A stretch of 64,000 nucleotides of DNA from Legionellaceae bacterium UBA6148. GTDB lineage: Bacteria; Pseudomonadota; Gammaproteobacteria; Legionellales; Legionellaceae. The notes under the pieces were generated by a model. The model did not search any database and was not told the DNA's origin. It saw nothing but the letters and a program-made list of their open reading frames with translations. The translations under genes were made by a program, and so were the position numbers. The stretch spans positions 1 through 64,000 of the forward strand of contig DIUW01000010.1 in the NCBI GenBank assembly GCA_002423125.1. Reading direction: 5' to 3'. Below are positions 43,886 through 53,170 of the stretch, in pieces. How positions within the stretch are numbered: position 1 is the first letter of the stretch; every line of letters starts with the position of its first letter.

Positions 43886-44554
43886 ATGATTGAGATGGAT
43901 GGCCTTACGGTGACGCTGGTAAGGAAACGGGTTAAAAATTTAAATTTGCGTATTAATGCGTCAGGCGAGGTTCAAATCAGTGCTCCATTGAGATTTCCAC
44001 TGGATTTAATTCATCGTTATCTTCAAGAAAAGCGAGAGTGGATTGACACGCATCGTCGGCGTTTGCAATCGCGTGTTTCGACATTGCCGCAGACATTAAC
44101 AACAGGAGAGCTTCTCCCTTTTTTAGGGCATCATTATGAGCTTACCGTGTACGCGCAGCTAAAGCACCATCGTATTGAAATTGACAGTACTAGGCTGCAC
44201 TTGTTTGCAAAGGCTGACGCGACGTTTGCTGAAAAAAATGTTCTGCTGCAGCATTGGTATCGGAGCCAAATGCTTAATGTATTACCTGAGCTGATTCAAA
44301 AATGGGAGGCGATCATTGGGGTGCACGCCAATGCTTGGGGAGTTCGAGCGATGAAAACGCGTTGGGGATCGTGTAATACATTAAAAAAACGGATTTGGCT
44401 TAATTTGAAGCTGATTCAAAAACCGTTGCCTTGCTTAGAGTCGGTCATTGTTCACGAATTAGTTCATTTGCTTGAGGCAAGCCATAATAAACGTTTTTAT
44501 GCATTAATGAGTCAGTTCATGCCTGATTGGGAAACGTACCGACATTATCTTTGA
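43886..44554 (+). CDS. YgjP-like zinc metallopeptidase (DUF45/M48-like)
   Basis: About 222 residues with the Zn-binding motif HELVHLLEASHNKRF (HExxH, third ligand His) near 195 and the family segment MKTRWGSCNTLKKRIWLNLKL upstream. Function in bacteria is not established; homologues lie next to restriction genes or stand alone. A TTG two codons upstream is also open. Confidence 0.88.
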   Translation: MIEMDGLTVTLVRKRVKNLNLRINASGEVQISAPLRFPLDLIHRYLQEKREWIDTHRRRLQSRVSTLPQTLTTGELLPFLGHHYELTVYAQLKHHRIEIDSTRLHLFAKADATFAEKNVLLQHWYRSQMLNVLPELIQKWEAIIGVHANAWGVRAMKTRWGSCNTLKKRIWLNLKLIQKPLPCLESVIVHELVHLLEASHNKRFYALMSQFMPDWETYRHYL

Positions 44555-44571
44555 GCAGACAAGAATGCGAT

Positions 44572-44604
44572 GCGTCATTGAATTCGCAAACTTCCCAATG
44601 ACGC
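44572..44604. terminator. Hairpin between two convergent genes, possible terminator
   Basis: Arms gcgtcattg (44572-44580) and caatgacgc (44596-44604), a 9-bp perfect stem with a 15-base loop, 18 bases after the metallopeptidase stop. No strong T-run follows, so termination efficiency is doubtful. Confidence 0.35.
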
Positions 44605-44695
44605 CCTATGATCCTTCACCGTACGGGTGAGTACGCTTTCACTTAAAAGCGGTCAAAAAAACCTTCAATTTCAGCACACTAGACCATCTCGCTAC

Positions 44696-44719
44696 GCCTC
44701 CAACTGCTTTTTCCAGGAT
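44696..44719 (-). repeat. 24-base dispersed repeat, copy 2
   Basis: Reverse complement of 9602-9625 over 24 bases. It lies just past the HU stop in the convergent gap. Bases beyond the shared core differ between the copies. Confidence 0.65.
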
Positions 44720-44724
44720 GATGA

Positions 44725-45000
44725 TTAGTTGTTAATTGCTTCTTTTAGTTTAGATCCAACTTTGAAGCTTACTGTTTTGCTAGCGGGTATATTTAATGGT
44801 TTGCCAGTTGCGGGATTTCGTCCTACGCGTGCGGCACGTTTTTTCACTGAAATGCTTGCAAAGCCTGGTAGAATGATGGAATCGTCGTTCGCAAGTAGGT
44901 CAGTCAGGCAACCGATAACGGCATTGAGAGCAAGCTCTGAATCAACTTTAGTTAGGTTTGACTTCAAGCTTATTGCGTTAATAAGTTCTTTTTTATTCAT
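44725..45000 (-). CDS. DNA-binding protein HU
   Basis: 91 residues from the ATG at 45000, preceded by AAAGGAG. Begins MNKKELINAISLKSNLTK; the DNA-binding arm GRNPATGKPLNIPAS is complete. The frame extends upstream but without a signal. HU compacts and bends DNA; IHF is less likely given the arm and the start. Confidence 0.93.
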   Translation of the reverse strand: MNKKELINAISLKSNLTKVDSELALNAVIGCLTDLLANDDSIILPGFASISVKKRAARVGRNPATGKPLNIPASKTVSFKVGSKLKEAINN

Positions 45001-45210
45001 CTTGGCTCCTTTGGGTTTAGTTTTTTTATCTGTCTTATCCAATTAAAAATACTCTACCATCCTATCCTCTCAATATCGGTGGGTAAACCCCTTTTTTTCT
45101 TTATCCATGAGAACCCAGATCAGGAATTACGGTGACGCTCGTAAAGGAGGTTTTAAAATAGGCGTAGTTGGTATACAATTGCCCATGATAAACAAAACTA
45201 TGGCTAACTT

Positions 45211-45984
45211 ATGACACACCGCCCACGAAAACGCTTTGGGCAGAATTTTCTGCACGATCAGCATATTATTAATTCCATAATCCGTTGTCTTAATGTTCAA
45301 CCGACCGATAATTTAATTGAAATTGGGCCGGGGTTGGGCGCGTTGACGAAGCCATTGTTAACGTGTGTCAATCGATTGACCGCCATTGAAATAGATCATG
45401 ATTTACATGAAAATTTACTGAAGCTTCCCATTGCGCAAGATAAACTGCATCTCATCAATGCCGATGCTCTTACAGTAGAGTATCAACAATTTGGAACACA
45501 ACTTCGAATCGTTGGTAATCTACCTTATAATATTTCAACGCCGTTGTTGATTCGGTTATTACGCATGACTTCGTTGATTAAAGACATGCATTTTATGTTG
45601 CAAAAAGAGGTGGTTGATCGGCTCGCGGCCTCTCCAGGAAGCAAAACATACGGTCGACTCAGTGTGATGGCTCAATATTATTGTGAGGTCTCATCACTGT
45701 TTCATGTGCCTCCATCGGCGTTTTATCCGGAGCCCAAAGTCGATTCAGCTATCGTGCGTTTAACGCCTTATCAAGTATCGCCTTATTCTGCATTGGAGTT
45801 TGTCGCGCTTGAACAATTGGTTGCCAAAGCATTTTCGATGCGACGTAAAACGTTGGCAAATAACCTCAAGCCTATTTTATCGGCAGCTGATTTAATCTCA
45901 CTTGATGTCGATCCTCAATGGCGCCCTGAGCAAATATCTGTTATAGACTATGTGAAGATAGCGACATTTGTGAGCAAAGGATAA
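45211..45984 (+). CDS. rsmA: 16S rRNA dimethyladenosine transferase KsgA (RsmA)
   Basis: Dimethylates A1518 and A1519. 257 residues: RFGQNFLHDQHIINSII at the start, SAM-binding IGPGLGALT near 37, catalytic NLPYNIS near 104. It precedes the TraI_2-like gene and apaH; ksgA-apaH linkage is common in gammaproteobacteria. Confidence 0.97.
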   Translation: MTHRPRKRFGQNFLHDQHIINSIIRCLNVQPTDNLIEIGPGLGALTKPLLTCVNRLTAIEIDHDLHENLLKLPIAQDKLHLINADALTVEYQQFGTQLRIVGNLPYNISTPLLIRLLRMTSLIKDMHFMLQKEVVDRLAASPGSKTYGRLSVMAQYYCEVSSLFHVPPSAFYPEPKVDSAIVRLTPYQVSPYSALEFVALEQLVAKAFSMRRKTLANNLKPILSAADLISLDVDPQWRPEQISVIDYVKIATFVSKG

Positions 45985-46049
45985 AGAAACGGTAAACGTC
46001 CAAACTCATTTACCGTTCGAAATAGGGATATTTAAAATGGGAGAGTATT

Positions 46050-47390
46050 TTGTTTAACCAAAAAGAAAAACGTGTTAGAACGGTACCACTTAAACCATTA
46101 AAAGATCTAACGGCCGTTATTGCTTCTTCTCAATTATTGTCCGGAGACAAACGACAAGTGTTGCTTCAACACATTAAGGCGTCAAGTGATCTTGATCCAA
46201 AGCGCTTTAAAAATGTATGCCTGAATTTGGTTCATCAATTGGCGGATCACTGTCAAAGTATCCCTGAAACATCAAATAGCTATTACGCACTACCAGGCGG
46301 CATTCTTGATTATGCATTAAACCGAACGGATGTGGCGTTACAACTTTTTCGTCAATATATGGTGCAGGACGAAGGAGCCGAATTATCTGAAATCCAGAAG
46401 CTTTGGCTTTATGCAATGTTATCGGCAAGCCTTTTAAAAGATATTGGTAAATTGCAAATTGATTATGCTGTGACGACATTTGATGCTCATGGCCAATGGT
46501 TAACGTTGTGGAATCCATTACTTGAAAGTTTGATTACGGCCGGCAGTCATTATCAATTTGAATTTCAGACGGATCATGAGGACAAAATTCCGTTGCGTCG
46601 GCGATTTAACTTATTAATAGCACGCCTTCTTATGCCGAAAGAAGGATTTGCCTGGATTGCATCGAATCCTGAGGTGCTTGCTGTGTGGCTTGCATTATTG
46701 AGTGATGATTGGCAATCAGCGGGTACATTGGGCGCTATTTTAGTTCGTGCTGATGCAATGGCCATCCAGCGTTACTTTAATGAATCGATGATTCAGCACG
46801 TGAGTAGGAGAGGAGGACGGACTGCTCGTATTGGAACGTTTGTCGATACGTCGCCAGAGGCCATTATTGCTAAAGAGCAGATGCTGGGAGTTGAATTTAT
46901 CAAATGGATGACCGCCTCGATCGAAGCGGGGCAACTGATGATTAACAAAGCGCCGTTGCTCATGGTGCCCGGAGGTTTGTTGATTTGTGCGGATGCCTTT
47001 AAGCTGTTTGTCCGCGCGCATCCGGAGTATAAAAATTGGTTGAGCGTACAAATGGGTTTTGAAAGCTTAAAACTACATCGTTTAAATCCAAATGGGGACG
47101 CATTATCTCGCTTTGAGCAGGCCAATAATCAACAAATGCACGAAGGAATTTTATTTGAAAATTATGCCATCATATTGCCACAAACCGTTAAAATGCATAA
47201 CTTATATACTGGAAAAGAGGCGCGTATCTCGGCGATAGAAACGATTTTGATTGCGGAGTCTAGCCATTTGTTTTCACAACAACGACCAACCAAATCACCG
47301 GATGCACCAAAGCATTTAACGGCCATCGGTGAATGGGTGACTTCTGCAATTGCGTTACAGTTCAAACCTGGATTTATCAAAGGTGAATGA
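46050..47390 (+). CDS. TraI_2 (MobH relaxase-like) domain protein with altered HD motif
   Basis: 446 residues resembling the relaxase/helicase-type TraI_2 family of integrative elements. The N-terminal domain carries YYALPGGILDYALNRTDVALQLF near 70, ASLLKDIGKLQIDYA near 128 and WNPLLESL near 151. The C-terminal part, GVEFIKWMTASIEAGQLMINKAPLLMVPGGLLI and DAFKLFVRAHPE, fits the TraI_2_C region. In MobH relaxases the metal site is LLHDIGK; here His is replaced by Lys (LLKDIGK), so nuclease activity is doubtful. No oriT, transfer genes or integrase lie nearby; the setting between ksgA and apaH is chromosomal. The role is unknown. Confidence 0.7.
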   Translation: MFNQKEKRVRTVPLKPLKDLTAVIASSQLLSGDKRQVLLQHIKASSDLDPKRFKNVCLNLVHQLADHCQSIPETSNSYYALPGGILDYALNRTDVALQLFRQYMVQDEGAELSEIQKLWLYAMLSASLLKDIGKLQIDYAVTTFDAHGQWLTLWNPLLESLITAGSHYQFEFQTDHEDKIPLRRRFNLLIARLLMPKEGFAWIASNPEVLAVWLALLSDDWQSAGTLGAILVRADAMAIQRYFNESMIQHVSRRGGRTARIGTFVDTSPEAIIAKEQMLGVEFIKWMTASIEAGQLMINKAPLLMVPGGLLICADAFKLFVRAHPEYKNWLSVQMGFESLKLHRLNPNGDALSRFEQANNQQMHEGILFENYAIILPQTVKMHNLYTGKEARISAIETILIAESSHLFSQQRPTKSPDAPKHLTAIGEWVTSAIALQFKPGFIKGE

Positions 47391-48198
47391 TTATGCAATT
47401 GGTGATGTGCAGGGTTGCTATGATTCATTGCAACGCTTGCTTACTCTCATTGATTTCGATGAAAAGCAAGATAGGCTTTGGTTTGTCGGCGATTTGGTGA
47501 ATCGTGGCCCAGAGTCACTTGCTGTATTGCGATTTATTCGACAATTACCCATTAAGCCTCACGTCACGCTGGGAAATCATGACCTGCATTTATTGAGCCA
47601 TTTATTTAGTTTTTCCGGGCGGCGTCATCAAGATGATACACTGGAGGCTATTTTGAATGCACCGGATAGAGACGAGCTAGGGCATTGGTTGCGGCGTCAA
47701 TCGATATTAATCCATGACGAGCAACTTCATGTTGTCATGTGTCATGCAGGTATTCTGCCAAGCTTTAATCTTCAGCAGGCCAAGCGGTGCGCGCTTGAAC
47801 TGGAAATGACGTTATCGGGGGACCATTATCAAGCCTTCTTGATCGATATGTATGGTAACGAACCGAGCGAATGGTGTGACCGTTTAACGGGAATTGCACG
47901 ACTGCGTTTTATCTGCAATGCCTTCACGCGCATGCGGTTCTGCGATGCTAGGGGTCGATTAATATTGACGGATAAAGGGCCGATAGGTAGTGCTGACCCT
48001 GGTCTCTATCCGTGGTTTGCTGCGCCTAATCGTCAAGATATTGAAGAGGATATCGTATTTGGCCATTGGGCCGCTCTAGGAGGCAAATGCCCTCATCCTC
48101 GCATTCATGCTATTGATACGGGCTGTTTGTGGGGTGGTTCATTAACAGCATTACGATTGCAGGATAAGCGACGTTTTGCAGTCGGATGTGAGAATTAA
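47383..48198 (+). CDS. apaH: Diadenosine tetraphosphatase ApaH (symmetrical)
   Basis: Hydrolyses Ap4A to two ADP and decaps NpnN-RNA. 271 residues from the GTG at 47383, giving VNDYAIGDVQGCYDSL; GDLVNRGPESL near 34 and GNHDLHLL near 62 are the metallophosphatase motifs. The frame opens further to 47350 within the preceding gene; the GTG start overlaps it by 8 bases. Confidence 0.95.
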   Translation: MNDYAIGDVQGCYDSLQRLLTLIDFDEKQDRLWFVGDLVNRGPESLAVLRFIRQLPIKPHVTLGNHDLHLLSHLFSFSGRRHQDDTLEAILNAPDRDELGHWLRRQSILIHDEQLHVVMCHAGILPSFNLQQAKRCALELEMTLSGDHYQAFLIDMYGNEPSEWCDRLTGIARLRFICNAFTRMRFCDARGRLILTDKGPIGSADPGLYPWFAAPNRQDIEEDIVFGHWAALGGKCPHPRIHAIDTGCLWGGSLTALRLQDKRRFAVGCEN

Positions 48199-48201
48199 CT
48201 A

Positions 48202-49761
48202 ATGCAAACAAATCGATGGATCTGCTTATTGGGACTCATGAGCTTGGCGGTAATAAGTCAATGCTTCGGTGTTTCCCTGCAACTGCAAAATCCCGATGAT
48301 CGACTGAATGCGGCGATAAATAATCCAGAATATATGCTTCATCATTGGATTGAGCTACCCACCTCGCCGGAGTCACACGCCCAAAAATCACGGCATTTGA
48401 CGTTGCGAGAAGCTATTTTATTAGCACTTCGCTATAACCCTAATATTCAAAGTGCTGAACTGGATCGCATTATACAACGTTATCAGTTACGTCTTGCGCA
48501 TAATGAATTTGAATTGCAATATGCGCTGGCGGGGACGGCATTGGTTGAAAAAAGCACCTACAGTGGCGTTGGCAATGCGACAACGAACCGTTATTTGGGG
48601 ACCCCTGAATTTAATCTTAAGACAAAATTAGGTGGGCAGGTGAGCCTAAGCATGGATAATAATGTTGCAGGGATAGGCGGTTATAATCCGTTGATGAATT
48701 TTACATACACCCAACCTTTATTGCGTGGTTTTGGGAAGGCCGTCAATGAAGCGAGTTTACTTGACGCCGAGGATGCTGATTGGCTCAATCAATTGAACCT
48801 AACTCAGTCGGTTATTGATCAAGTGACACAAGTCATTACGGCGTATCGTTCACTTATTTTAAGTAGTAATAATTATCAAAATCAACGTCGACAACTTGCT
48901 GATGCAAAAGCGTCCTATCAATCAAATGAGAAACGAATTACTGCTGGACAGTTAGAGCCGGCAGGGAATATTCAACAGGCATATCAAATTGAATCCATCA
49001 GTCTCATGGTTGAACAGGCACATAATGATTTTAATACAACCGCGCAAGAATTATTGCAAACAATCGGGCTTGATCCGAATATGAAACTCGCGGTTCCTGA
49101 TGATGTTATGGTTGATAAAATAGAGCAGCCTAATGTGGATAACGCTATTGCACAGGCACTGAAGCATAATACCCAATTCTTGGCGCTGAAGATGGCGCTT
49201 CGTGTGGATGAGCGTGCTTATAAAGTAGCTCAAAATCAACAGCTCTGGCAACTTGATTTTACTGCTAATGCGCAGACAGGTTCGATGACCGATGTCGATG
49301 CGAATAATAAGGGACTTCGTGGAATTTATAATGGTCAAAATACGACCGAATCTGCAGGATTGACGTTAAGAATTCCATTGCATGACTTGGATCGACGCAA
49401 TCAATTAATTACGGCTAAAATTCGGCTTGAAAAAGACCGATTAAACGTCACTGCTGCGAAACGAGCATTAGTGACTACAATAAAAAATATCATTAGCACG
49501 ATATCAAGTCAGGCTAAACAATATGACTTGGCAAAACGACAACTGAAGCTTGCTGAGCAGTCGTATGAACTTGAGAAGAAAAAGCAGCATGCGGGGATTG
49601 CAAGTGCGCTCGATGTGAACAATACTCAAAATCAGCTTATTCAAGCCCAAGCACGATTAATCGGATCTAAAGTGGCGTATTTGAATCAATTGTCCGCTTT
49701 GCAACGCATTTTGGGAACGACGTTAACGGAGTGGAACATTAAACTGAGGGTGGGTCGATGA
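48202..49761 (+). CDS. TolC-family outer-membrane efflux protein
   Basis: 519 residues with an N-terminal signal peptide (LLGLMSLAVISQCFG). Two OEP repeats form the trimeric barrel and periplasmic helices: LTLREAILLALRYNPNIQSAELD near 66 and the FTYTQPLLRGFG turn near 175 in the first, and the second from about 310 (ALKHNTQFLALKMALR). It starts 3 bases after apaH and overlaps the adaptor gene by 4 bases, so it is the exit duct of the exporter that follows. Confidence 0.93.
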   Translation: MQTNRWICLLGLMSLAVISQCFGVSLQLQNPDDRLNAAINNPEYMLHHWIELPTSPESHAQKSRHLTLREAILLALRYNPNIQSAELDRIIQRYQLRLAHNEFELQYALAGTALVEKSTYSGVGNATTNRYLGTPEFNLKTKLGGQVSLSMDNNVAGIGGYNPLMNFTYTQPLLRGFGKAVNEASLLDAEDADWLNQLNLTQSVIDQVTQVITAYRSLILSSNNYQNQRRQLADAKASYQSNEKRITAGQLEPAGNIQQAYQIESISLMVEQAHNDFNTTAQELLQTIGLDPNMKLAVPDDVMVDKIEQPNVDNAIAQALKHNTQFLALKMALRVDERAYKVAQNQQLWQLDFTANAQTGSMTDVDANNKGLRGIYNGQNTTESAGLTLRIPLHDLDRRNQLITAKIRLEKDRLNVTAAKRALVTTIKNIISTISSQAKQYDLAKRQLKLAEQSYELEKKKQHAGIASALDVNNTQNQLIQAQARLIGSKVAYLNQLSALQRILGTTLTEWNIKLRVGR

Positions 49762-50906
49762 ATCAGAACGTGTTGAGCGGTATACTAGGCGCACTAATTC
49801 TCATGTCGATGGCCGCGTGTGATCGTCATACATCAGCTACTAACGATAAATTGAAAACGTTTGAAGTCCATGCATCAACCTTTCATGAAATTCTGCATTT
49901 TACAGGCACAATACAACCACTACATGAAAATACCATTACAAGTCCCGTAGACGGCATACTAGAGCAAGTGCATTATCAATTTGGTCAGCATGTTAAAAAA
50001 GGGGATATTGTTTTTACACTCAACTCCACAACGTTACAAAAACAATACAATGATGCACTGACGGAATACTTAAAGGCGAAAGATAATTATTCGATCGCAA
50101 AGACTAAATTTATCGGAACAAACGATCTTTGGGAAGCGGGTCTTATCGCTAAAAATAATTACATGAGTGAAAAATCAAATTTAAACACCGCTCATGTCAC
50201 CTTAATGCAAGCGTGGCACAATTTATCTGAATTATTAGAAAAAACAGACGATCCCAATGTGAACGATCTCACCAAATTAAATTTAGCCGAATTTGAGAAA
50301 GTGCAAGATGCGTTGAGTACCCAGCATCATTTGATTCAATTTAAAGCACCCATTGATGGGGTTGTGCTCTATCCGCCCTTATCTGGTGACGCCAAAACAA
50401 ATCGTCTTCCTGTAGGTAGCACCATTAAAGCAGGGCAAGCACTTGCACTTATCGGCGATCTTTCGGGGGTTCGTGTTGAAATTGATATTCCTGAAGTTGA
50501 TATCGATAAAATGAAGCAGGGGATTCCGGCCACTATCAATGGGGTTGCATTTAATCAGCAGGAGTTGCACGGGAAACTAACGACCATAACATCACAGGCC
50601 GCTATCAGCGGCGCGAGTACCTTGCCTTCATTTCAGGCTGTTGTGGAAGTCGCGACGCTTGATAGCAAACAACAGGCGTGGATTAAAGCGGGAATGAGTG
50701 CGACCGTTGAGCTGACTATCAGCCGCACGGCGCAGCTGATGATTCCGATTGCGGCTGTTCATTTGGCGCATGGTGAAAGCATGGTTCGGCTGCGTTTGCC
50801 GGATGGAAAATCAAAAGAGCTGCCCATTGTTACGGGCACTTCAAAAGCAGATCAAGTGGCTGTGCTGCAAGGCTTAAAGTCGGGTGACGTCATTGAGTAC
50901 GAATAA
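49758..50906 (+). CDS. MacA-like periplasmic adaptor lipoprotein
   Basis: 382 residues; lipoprotein signal ending SMAAC (Cys21). Typical adaptor order: lipoyl half (SPVDGILEQVHYQFGQHVKKGD near 56-77), coiled-coil hairpin (about 85-185), second lipoyl half (FKAPIDGVVLYPPL near 195) and beta-barrel (GMSATVELTI near 313). It bridges the ABC transporter and the TolC-like duct. Confidence 0.92.
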   Translation: MNQNVLSGILGALILMSMAACDRHTSATNDKLKTFEVHASTFHEILHFTGTIQPLHENTITSPVDGILEQVHYQFGQHVKKGDIVFTLNSTTLQKQYNDALTEYLKAKDNYSIAKTKFIGTNDLWEAGLIAKNNYMSEKSNLNTAHVTLMQAWHNLSELLEKTDDPNVNDLTKLNLAEFEKVQDALSTQHHLIQFKAPIDGVVLYPPLSGDAKTNRLPVGSTIKAGQALALIGDLSGVRVEIDIPEVDIDKMKQGIPATINGVAFNQQELHGKLTTITSQAAISGASTLPSFQAVVEVATLDSKQQAWIKAGMSATVELTISRTAQLMIPIAAVHLAHGESMVRLRLPDGKSKELPIVTGTSKADQVAVLQGLKSGDVIEYE

Positions 50907-51588
50907 AACGCCACTTATTGCACTTGATCATATTGAAAAAAAATATCAAGTGGGCTCGGTTGAGAGCACGGTATTGAAATCGATATCGTTGAACGTTTGC
51001 CAAAAAGAGATGTTGGCTATCATTGGCGCATCCGGATCGGGAAAATCCACTCTAATGAATATTATTGGCTTATTAGATAAGCCGGATCGTGGCCATTATC
51101 AATTGCAAGGTCAGGATATCAGCAAATTAAGCGACGATGAGAGAGCTGCATTTCGTAATCAATCCATTGGGTTTGTGTTTCAGCAGTTTAATTTACTGTC
51201 GCGTTTTACCGCACTTCAGAATGTCGAGCTACCGCTTACTTATCGAGATATGTCCGCACAGGAAACTCAACGCAAGGCCCTCGAAGCATTAGATCGAGTG
51301 GGAATGAAATCATTTGCAACGCATCGTCCGACGCAACTATCCGGCGGACAACAGCAACGCGTTGCAATTGCTCGTGCTTTGGTTGGTGAGCCACACGTTA
51401 TTTTGGCCGATGAACCCACCGGATCACTTGACTCCGTGACAGGAAAGGAAATCATGGCTTTGTTTCAGGCTTTAAATAACGAAGGGCGAACACTCATTTT
51501 AGTGACGCATGATGAACAGATCGCCCATCAATGCAAGCGCCGCATTACGATCGCAGATGGACAAATTATTAACGACGAGTCATCATGA
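50884..51588 (+). CDS. MacB-type ABC transporter, ATP-binding subunit
   Basis: 234 residues: Walker A GASGSGKST, Q-loop, signature LSGGQQQRVAIARAL, Walker B VILADEPTGSLD. The start is a GTG (or TTG three codons later) overlapping the adaptor gene by 23 bases. The LolD/MacB group normally drives mechanotransmission across the envelope without moving substrate through the membrane. Confidence 0.94.
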   Translation: MTSLSTNKTPLIALDHIEKKYQVGSVESTVLKSISLNVCQKEMLAIIGASGSGKSTLMNIIGLLDKPDRGHYQLQGQDISKLSDDERAAFRNQSIGFVFQQFNLLSRFTALQNVELPLTYRDMSAQETQRKALEALDRVGMKSFATHRPTQLSGGQQQRVAIARALVGEPHVILADEPTGSLDSVTGKEIMALFQALNNEGRTLILVTHDEQIAHQCKRRITIADGQIINDESS

Positions 51589-52778
51589 AAATTATAAACC
51601 ACGCGCATCATGCTCTCGTGAATTTAAGCGCTTCAAAAATGCGAACTTTTCTTGCCTTGTTAGGTATTTGGGTGGGGACGGCCGCTGTTGTTGCACTCAT
51701 GAATTTCGGCCAAATTGCAACTGAAAAAGCACTCGAACAATTTAAGGCTCTCGGTACGGACTTGCTGGCGATTTCGTTGTATCAAAAAATTCCAGATAAT
51801 GCGCATACGGGACAGGATACGATCCCCTTATCGGTGTGGCGACAATTTCCTGAATGGATTTCCACTATTAATCAAATTGCGCCTTATAGCATTGCATATC
51901 TTCCCATGAGTTTTGAAGGAAAGGCACTTAAGGGCGTGATTATCGGTGCGGATAAAGCATTGGCCGAAATTATTCAAATCCAGTTAGAAGAAGGTTTTTT
52001 TGTGTCATTTGTCCAGTCGTTCGAGCATTTTTGTGTGATAGGTGCCGATTTAGCACAAGAAATTCAGGTCAACTCAACAGGATCGGCGCTCGGCAAGCAA
52101 CTGCAAATTGGTCAAGCGTTGTATACTATTATTGGTGTTGCAAAACCATGGAAGGAAAATGTATTTTTTAATGAAGATATTAATAAAGCCGTTATTATTC
52201 CCATTGCAGGTACTGCACTCGTTAAAAAAGAAGCATCCATTAATAATGCCGTTTTAAAACTGAAACCCAACATTCATATCGATACAGTGATTGCTGAGAT
52301 TCAACAGCGCATCAGTCAATATGCGCCGAAACTCAATGTGTTTGTGCGAAGTGCAAAGCAAATTATCCAGAATATGGAAAATCAAGGCCGTATTTTTACA
52401 TTATTGCTGGCGGTTATCGGAGGCATCTCATTGATGGTCGGTGGAATCGGTGTCATGAATGTGATGCTTGTCTCAGTGAGTGAGCGTCGAAAAGAAATTG
52501 GCATTCGGAAGGCCGTTGGCGGGAAAAACAGCGAAATTCAGGCGTTATTTTTAATCGAATCCATCTTGTTATCATTAGCGGGAGGTGTGTTTGGTATTAT
52601 AACGGGGCTATCCATCACGTGGGTCATCGCTTATTTTACACATTGGCATTTTACGATTTACTGGTTAGCGGTCTGTGTCGGATTTTTTGTTTCTGTCACC
52701 GTCGGCATATTTTTCGGCTATTACCCCGCTCGCCGTGCGGCAGCGCTTGAGCCAGTGGTCTCTTTACGGAGTGAATAA
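51585..52778 (+). CDS. MacB-type ABC transporter permease
   Basis: 397 residues: first membrane helix (about 20-43), a MacB periplasmic core domain (about 50-260), then three helices with the FtsX-like core (VGGIGVMNVMLVSVSERRKEIGIRKAVGG near 285-313). It overlaps the ATPase gene by 4 bases (ATGA). In E. coli MacB both functions are one chain; here they are split. Confidence 0.93.
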   Translation: MKIINHAHHALVNLSASKMRTFLALLGIWVGTAAVVALMNFGQIATEKALEQFKALGTDLLAISLYQKIPDNAHTGQDTIPLSVWRQFPEWISTINQIAPYSIAYLPMSFEGKALKGVIIGADKALAEIIQIQLEEGFFVSFVQSFEHFCVIGADLAQEIQVNSTGSALGKQLQIGQALYTIIGVAKPWKENVFFNEDINKAVIIPIAGTALVKKEASINNAVLKLKPNIHIDTVIAEIQQRISQYAPKLNVFVRSAKQIIQNMENQGRIFTLLLAVIGGISLMVGGIGVMNVMLVSVSERRKEIGIRKAVGGKNSEIQALFLIESILLSLAGGVFGIITGLSITWVIAYFTHWHFTIYWLAVCVGFFVSVTVGIFFGYYPARRAAALEPVVSLRSE

Positions 52779-53128
52779 CCGGAAGACTTTGCTCATGTTC
52801 TCGTGGATCATCTGTGATGAATGCCAAGACATCTCTTACATGAAATCCAGACATGGCTCTGATGACATGGCCGGTAAAACAGGTACAATGATTACACAGG
52901 GATGAAACACCAGAAGGATGACAAGGATTGTCGGACATGATGTCACTGTAGTTATCGTTCGGTCAAATGACCTGAACGTTATTTCAAACCTCGAAAGTCA
53001 TGGATGGCTTTGTAGAGTGAGATGGATACATTGTTTGTAATAACGTTCAGGTCATTTGATCGAAACGATAAGCCCGCCAGGTCACTCGAAATAACCTCAT
53101 ATCAAGTTCACTTTTTTACCATTTACTG
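52779..53128. other. Non-coding gap between exporter operon and CAP gene
   Basis: About 350 bases with no supported gene. It contains an inverted repeat of about 31 bp (listed separately) and, at its right end, the promoter of the CAP-domain gene. Confidence 0.5.
52953..53070. repeat. Inverted repeat pair of about 31 bp, 55 bases apart
   Basis: Arms 52953-52983 (tatcgttcggtcaaatgacc and on) and 53039-53070 (ending gatcgaaacgata) are reverse complements with one gap and one mismatch; the core caaatgacctgaacgttatt is exact. The element of about 118 bases between the outer ends looks like a miniature inverted-repeat element without an open frame. Confidence 0.65.
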
Positions 53129-53134
53129 TATAAT
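53107..53134 (+). promoter_or_regulatory. Possible promoter of the CAP-domain gene
   Basis: TTCACT (53107-53112) and a perfect TATAAT (53129-53134) with a 16-base spacer, about 37 bases before the start at 53171. Confidence 0.45.
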
Positions 53135-53170
53135 TACGACTTCTCTTCAAGATAAGGCGTGATTTTATTT

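Noticed and set aside
44729..45046. Plus-strand frame of 105 codons fully overlapping HU.
   Set aside because: It is antisense to a well-supported HU gene.
52696..52938. Minus-strand Cys/His-containing frame at the end of the permease gene.
   Set aside because: It overlaps the permease C-terminus antisense, has no start signal and no recognisable domain.
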